Source: DATBFU01 sp035498405 (GTDB lineage: Bacteria > Acidobacteriota > Thermoanaerobaculia > UBA5066 > Gp7-AA6). Taken from it: 64,000 nucleotides of DNA. Under the pieces are notes generated by a model. It was not told the DNA's origin and did not search any database. It was given only the letters and a program-made list of their open reading frames with translations. The translations under genes were made by a program, and so were the position numbers. The stretch spans positions 31,737 through 95,736 of the forward strand of contig DATKAE010000104.1 of the NCBI GenBank assembly GCA_035498405.1. The letters are read 5' to 3'. The stretch's first letter is position 1. Each line of letters starts with the position of its first letter. This document shows positions 60,660 to 64,000 of this stretch, piece by piece.

Positions 60660-60737
60660 TCATCCCGCATCTCGCATCTCGCATCTCGCAACCCGTAACT
60701 CGCATCGCGCAACCCGCATCTCGCACCCCGCATCACC
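60654..60737. repeat. Right heptamer array, 12 units
   Basis: Twelve contiguous 7-bp units fill 84 bp on the plus strand: CATCACT, CATCCCG, CATCTCG (x3), CAACCCG, TAACTCG, CATCGCG, CAACCCG, CATCTCG, CACCCCG, CATCACC. The consensus CATCYCG is the reverse complement of the left array's GATRCGR. The last unit contains the stop of HupE-like protein 3, and the first contains start-proximal bases of the four-helix-bundle gene, so the array is the 5' leader of that gene. Confidence 0.9.
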
Positions 60738-61731
60738 TTCCCCCGAACATCATTGCCGTCCTCTGTATCGTCCAGAACGCTCCGAGCGTCCCGACCGCGT
60801 AGCCGGGCAGCGCCTGCACCCAGCGCGGCCAAAGAATCTGGAGCTGCCGGAACGAGCGCTCCAGGGCGAGCACGAGCAGCACGAATCCGACCTGCCCGAT
60901 CTCGACCCCGACGTTGAAGGAGAGCAGGGCGATCGGAAGGTCCTTGTGCGGCAGGCCCGCGCTCGTCAACGCGCTCGCAAATCCGAAGCCATGGATCAGC
61001 CCGAAGACAAACGCCACGACCCACGGGTGCTCGATCGTGAAGCTCGTCTCTCCGCGCCAGCAGCGCACGATCTCGGGCCCGAGGAAGAAGATGGAGAGGG
61101 CGATCGCGGCGTTCAAAGGCAGGACCGGCGCCTCCGCGTAGCCGAGCGTGGCGATGGCGAGCGTGATCGAGTGCGCGAGCGTGAACGCGGTGACGGTCTT
61201 CACGAGCATCCACCGGTTCTTGACGATCAGGAGAAGCCCGAGCACGAAGAGCAGGTGATCAATGCCGAAAAGGATGTGTCGGATGCCATGCGCGACGTAG
61301 GTTCCCGCCAGCGCCATGCGGCTTTGCGAGGCCGCAATCTCGACCCAGGGCTGCGACGGGCGGACGATCGTCGTCCACTTCCGGCCGTCCTGCATCTCGA
61401 CGCGCACGAGGACGTCGGTGATCGTGGCCTGAAGTCCCGGGAACTCGATGCGCCGGCCTGCAAGACCGTTCTGCCCGGCGTCGATCACACGGCGCTCGAG
61501 GAGCGAGTCGGTCAGCTCCTGAACCGTCGGCTCCTTCACGTTGCGCACGCCCTCCGGTAACTGGAGAACCACCGGCAGGCGCATGCCCGAGAGGACCGGC
61601 GTGCGCCAAAGGAGGTCGAAACGGCCGGGCGCCGTCTCCTTGATCTCGAGATAGGCGGGGCGGGCCTCGTGCGCCATCGCCGCAGCGGGTAGCGCGGCAA
61701 GAAGCGCCAGGAACAGTAGGGTCCGCCTCAT
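60733..61731 (-). CDS. HupE/UreJ-like membrane protein 3 with N-terminal extracytoplasmic domain
   Basis: From ATG 61731 the product has 332 residues: signal peptide (LLFLALLAALPAAAMAHE), a ~150-residue periplasmic domain (APGRFDLLWRTPVLSG, ...VRNVKEPTVQE) and then the HupE_2 membrane domain opening GIRHILFGIDHLLFVLGLLLIV (His-Asp-His) with further helices and GLIHGFGFASAL. Family members are linked to nickel/cobalt uptake or release; substrate is unproven here. A start 48 bp upstream is possible but less likely. Its stop falls inside the right heptamer array. Confidence 0.88.
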   Translation of the reverse strand: MRRTLLFLALLAALPAAAMAHEARPAYLEIKETAPGRFDLLWRTPVLSGMRLPVVLQLPEGVRNVKEPTVQELTDSLLERRVIDAGQNGLAGRRIEFPGLQATITDVLVRVEMQDGRKWTTIVRPSQPWVEIAASQSRMALAGTYVAHGIRHILFGIDHLLFVLGLLLIVKNRWMLVKTVTAFTLAHSITLAIATLGYAEAPVLPLNAAIALSIFFLGPEIVRCWRGETSFTIEHPWVVAFVFGLIHGFGFASALTSAGLPHKDLPIALLSFNVGVEIGQVGFVLLVLALERSFRQLQILWPRWVQALPGYAVGTLGAFWTIQRTAMMFGGR

Positions 61732-61799
61732 TGCGGCAGCGGTTCCGCCAACCAAGCCAAAGAGAGGGGCGACCAGCACGGTCGCCCCCTTCTTAGGGA

Positions 61800-62246
61800 C
61801 TACTTCTCGATTTCGAGCTTCAAGCCTTCTGCGGCGATCTTGAGGCTGGCGCCCTTGGTCGCGCTCTTGAGCGTAAGCGATACACCGTTCGCGTTCACGA
61901 GGGCACTCGCGCCCATGCCCTTGCCAGCCGTCGCGCCTGCGCCTCCGGCCGCGTAGACACCGTTGAAGTCTTCGAGCTTCTTCAGGTCATAGACGTTGCC
62001 GGTGGCCTTGGCGTTGGTCATCCCGACTTCGCCGACGGAGAGCCCGTCAACCTTGAACTTGTACGTCTTGCCCTTGTAGTGGAGAACTCCGTGGCCCCAG
62101 CTCCAGCCGATCCCGGCCGCGACCGATCCTTCCGTGAGCGATACGGTCGCATCGGCCTTTTTCTTCGCTTCGTCGGCCAGGGCCGTCCCGGCCAGGAGTG
62201 CCACAAGCGCTCCCAGTGCAATCGACGCAATCAAACGACGAGACAT
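61800..62246 (-). CDS. Small exported beta-rich protein (DUF1134/EipA-like, tentative)
   Basis: This 148-residue protein from ATG 62246 (GGAGGAG ahead) has a signal peptide (LIASIALGALVALLAGTALA). A compact mature domain follows with SVAAGIGWSWGHGVLHYKGK, GLSVGEVGMTNAKATGNVYDL and alternating strands after it. The pattern 'GIG..WG.G.L.Y.GK.Y.F...GLSV' resembles DUF1134/EipA proteins of the cell envelope; I hold this at low confidence. It is the most upstream gene of the HupE run and may be an independent envelope protein, with a 68-bp gap to HupE 3. Confidence 0.75.
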   Translation of the reverse strand: MSRRLIASIALGALVALLAGTALADEAKKKADATVSLTEGSVAAGIGWSWGHGVLHYKGKTYKFKVDGLSVGEVGMTNAKATGNVYDLKKLEDFNGVYAAGGAGATAGKGMGASALVNANGVSLTLKSATKGASLKIAAEGLKLEIEK

Positions 62247-62348
62247 AATCTCCTCCCCTTTCTCCAAACGCTCATGATGAGTGACCTGCGCATTCCGACC
62301 ATCAGGAGCACGTAGTCTACCCCGCGCGCATTGTCCGATGCTGGGCCA

Positions 62349-62882
62349 TCAGCCCCCCGTCCCTTGCCCACCCCTCCGAAAGAAGAGATTGAACAACTTC
62401 CCTTCGCCGAGCTCGCGATCGAGCTCCCAGATGGCGAAAAAAGGAATGAGGGCCACGAACAAAACGAGCGTCCTCGAGAGAATTTCGTAAATGCCCTCGC
62501 TCAAGATGGCCTCGATACTCGCTGCCAGGGTCTTGCCGTGAATGAGCCCCTCGATCGTGTGCTCGAGGATGGCGAAGACTCCGACAAGAGCGGCGTAGAG
62601 AAGGGACAAGCGCAGCACGGCGAAGGTCAGCGCACGACCGCCCGTCTTCTTTCCGACCCCCATGGCTTTCCCGATCAGAATGACCTTGGCGATCACGAGC
62701 GCCTCGACGATCGCGAACCCGTAGCGAAAGGACGTCACGCCCAATTCCCGCGAGATGAGCCTCCGGTACGTGAGGAACGCGACGAAGAAGGCGGCGAGAT
62801 AGGCGGAGATCAAGAGCATGAGCCGAAGCTCCTCTCTTGCCTTCTCCTTGAGTCCGCCTTGCCCATGAGCCGGCATGTCCAC
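62349..62882 (-). CDS. Polytopic membrane protein, unknown
   Basis: This 177-residue protein has four predicted TM helices (LMLLISAYLAAFFVAFL, FRYGFAIVEALVIAKVILIG, FAVLRLSLLYAALVGVFAILE and ILSRTLVLFVALIPFFAIWEL) and charged, mostly basic ends. The start is GTG 62882 or ATG 62876; neither has a good ribosome-binding site. It follows the truncated HAD gene by 3 bp, so both were probably in the sulfatase/HAD transcription unit. The family is not recognised. Confidence 0.72.
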   Translation of the reverse strand: MDMPAHGQGGLKEKAREELRLMLLISAYLAAFFVAFLTYRRLISRELGVTSFRYGFAIVEALVIAKVILIGKAMGVGKKTGGRALTFAVLRLSLLYAALVGVFAILEHTIEGLIHGKTLAASIEAILSEGIYEILSRTLVLFVALIPFFAIWELDRELGEGKLFNLFFRRGGQGTGG

Positions 62883-62885
62883 AGC

Positions 62886-63182
62886 TTATTCGAAGCTAAA
62901 GATCTTCTTCCTGTCGCTCTTCATGCTGATGACGAGCCGGCCGTCCTTCTTCGCCTCCTCGTAAAGCGCCTGCGTGAACGTGCCGACTCTGCTGTCCGGC
63001 AGTCCCGCCGCCGGGCCGTAAGCGAACTCGCGCTTCGCGTCGTCGTGGAGGACGATCATCGCCAGGCGCGCCCCGCCGCCGCCCTTCGTGTACTCCAGCA
63101 TCTGCTGGGCGCGAGCGGCCGACGAGGCGGCGGCGAAGACGAGAACGGCGAAGGCGTCGCGGCGGATTCGTGTCGTGACCAA
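62886..63182 (-). pseudogene. HAD-family phosphatase with internal deletion
   Basis: This 98-codon remnant starts at TTG 63182. It joins a signal-peptide-like N-terminus (AFAVLVFAAASSAARAQ) directly to the last ~70 residues of exported HAD acid-phosphatase-like proteins (MLEYTKGGGGARLAMIVLHD, ...AYGPAAGLPDSRVGTF). The catalytic Asp motifs DxD and the rest of the fold (~200 residues in relatives) are missing. Trp residues expected in DGWLVISMK..DWKKIF are Arg here. It is unlikely to be functional. It follows the sulfatase fragment on the same strand. Confidence 0.72.
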
Positions 63183-63218
63183 GGCTCGCTCTCTCTTACG
63201 GATTCATCCTCGGCTCGC

Positions 63219-64000
63219 TCAGTTGCTCGGCGGCGCGAGGCTCTCGAGCTCGTGCAGCCGCTTCATCGCCTGCATCGCCTGGAGAGCCGTGTAGTTGATG
63301 TTGGCGGCGTTCAGGCTGCTGCCCTGCTGGAACGGAAACTGGGGAATCGTCACGAGGAACGCCTTGAGCTTCTGCTGGACCGGCACGAAGAGCCAGATGT
63401 TGTCGCCGTACCAGCGGATGTACATGCCCGACTCCCTCGGCCCCTTCTCGAAGGGATCGGCCCGGAGGTTGACGATCTCGGGCCAGCCGGGGACGTCGCG
63501 CACGGCCGTCGCGATGTTGCCGATCTCGGTGGCGAAGGAAACCTTCCAGTCGTTCCACCGGATGGCGTTTAAGTCGCCACCCTGCCCGAAATAGAAGATC
63601 TCCTCGCGCGGTCCCTTTTCCGACTCGCCCTTGAAGTACGGCAGGAAGTTGTAGCCGTCGAGGTGCACCTTCCAGGTCTTGCCGTTGGCGGCGTAGCCCT
63701 TCGCCACTTTCTCGACGATGTCCGGCTCGCCCGCCGCTGCGAGCAGTGTCGGCAGCCAGTCCTCCTGCGAGAAGATGTCGTTGACGACCGTGCCCGGCTT
63801 GATGACGCCGGGCCAGCGGACGAGCATCGGGACGCGGAAGCCGCCTTCCCAGGTCGTGCAGTAGGTCTCCGGCTCCTCCTCGGCGTTCAGGTGGTAGAGG
63901 TTGCCGAGGAACTCGTCGAAGCCGTGCACCGTCGGCAGGTGCTTGTCCTGATCGCCGAGATGGTTCTTGCCGAACTGCCCGGTGGCGTAGCCCTGGGGCT
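63219..64000 (-). CDS. Arylsulfatase-family protein, C-terminal portion, internal deletion likely
   Basis: The gene runs off the right end of the window; only its last ~260 codons are present. It shows YATGQFGKNHLGDQ and FDEFLGNLYHLNAEEEPE, an early-middle portion of S1 sulfatases. The next residues are TYCTTWEGGFRVPMLVRWPG, which in relatives lie ~120-150 residues later, beyond the loop that helps form the metal site. The C-terminus (GKTWKVHLDGYNFLPYFKG onward) is typical. The active-site Cys/Ser would lie outside the window. With the adjacent HAD remnant it suggests locus decay. Confidence 0.78.
   Translation of the reverse strand, partial: PQGYATGQFGKNHLGDQDKHLPTVHGFDEFLGNLYHLNAEEEPETYCTTWEGGFRVPMLVRWPGVIKPGTVVNDIFSQEDWLPTLLAAAGEPDIVEKVAKGYAANGKTWKVHLDGYNFLPYFKGESEKGPREEIFYFGQGGDLNAIRWNDWKVSFATEIGNIATAVRDVPGWPEIVNLRADPFEKGPRESGMYIRWYGDNIWLFVPVQQKLKAFLVTIPQFPFQQGSSLNAANINYTALQAMQAMKRLHELESLAPPSN

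Noticed and set aside
60118..60737. Heptamer arrays as a CRISPR
   Set aside because: Units are 7 bp, contiguous and without spacers; no cas genes nearby.

Overview
The window is a very GC-rich bacterial chromosome segment. Genes are densely packed on both strands, with many 4-bp stop/start overlaps (ATGA or GTGA). It carries four large Ser/Thr protein kinases: three fuse a kinase to a TolB/WD40-like beta-propeller and one to a TolB-like domain plus TPRs. It also has a VPS10/BNR-repeat exported protein, an S10 serine carboxypeptidase, a GH57/GlgB glycogen pair and DinB-family proteins. By inference only, this set suggests an uncultured Acidobacteriota (Thermoanaerobaculia or Vicinamibacteria type). 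No rRNA or phylogenetic marker is present apart from gltX and trxB, which could be placed on a tree.

Layout. 1-3.6 kb: tail of a PDZ protein, a ~348-bp tandem duplication that has copied the 3' end of an EamA transporter gene, gltX and a small zinc-ribbon protein. 3.8-6.2 kb: a YfhO-like membrane protein broken by a frameshift in a run of ten G. 6.3-18.9 kb: an accessory-looking stretch with two metallo-beta-lactamase-fold enzymes, an ECF sigma/anti-sigma pair, a kinase-TolB-TPR protein, a LysR regulator with a divergent redox operon (aldo/keto reductase, membrane protein, cupin, F420/NADP oxidoreductase-like), a cytochrome c/DinB double pseudogene and a methyltransferase. A tRNA-Gln(CTG) gene closes this stretch, and two tRNA 3'-end fragments lie inside it. 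19-21.5 kb: pterin carbinolamine dehydratase, then a TlpA thioredoxin/beta-barrel/Cys-rich protein cluster. 21.5-26 kb: GlgB plus a GH57 protein. 26-30 kb: ClC channel, methyltransferase and MoeB-rhodanese, all overlapping. 30-37.3 kb: P5C dehydrogenase, two aminotransferases, a GT39-like membrane glycosyltransferase and thioredoxin reductase. 37.5-46 kb: an MFS transporter, a kinase/desuccinylase-like/hypothetical overlapping operon, a cofactor-free-dioxygenase-like alpha/beta-hydrolase, a TPR protein and DinB. 46-57.5 kb: BNR protein, DUF4136 lipoprotein, S10 peptidase, two kinases and a kinase stub. 57.6-62.9 kb: ClC, three HupE/UreJ-like membrane proteins, a four-helix-bundle (23S-IVP family) gene framed by inverted heptamer arrays, and two exported or membrane proteins. 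62.9-64 kb: a HAD phosphatase and an arylsulfatase, both with internal deletions.

Most distinctive signal: at 60.12-60.74 kb the four-helix-bundle gene lies between two degenerate 7-bp repeat arrays of opposite orientation. The transcript could fold into a long stem with the gene in the loop, an architecture resembling the 23S rRNA intervening sequences in which this protein family was first seen. A second structured repeat, a two-tier palindrome with a compensatory stem change, occurs at 0.4, 0.75 and 57.3 kb. Several genes are decaying or rearranged (cytochrome c/DinB, kinase stub, HAD, sulfatase, EamA tail copy), so this part of the chromosome appears to be undergoing deletion and duplication.
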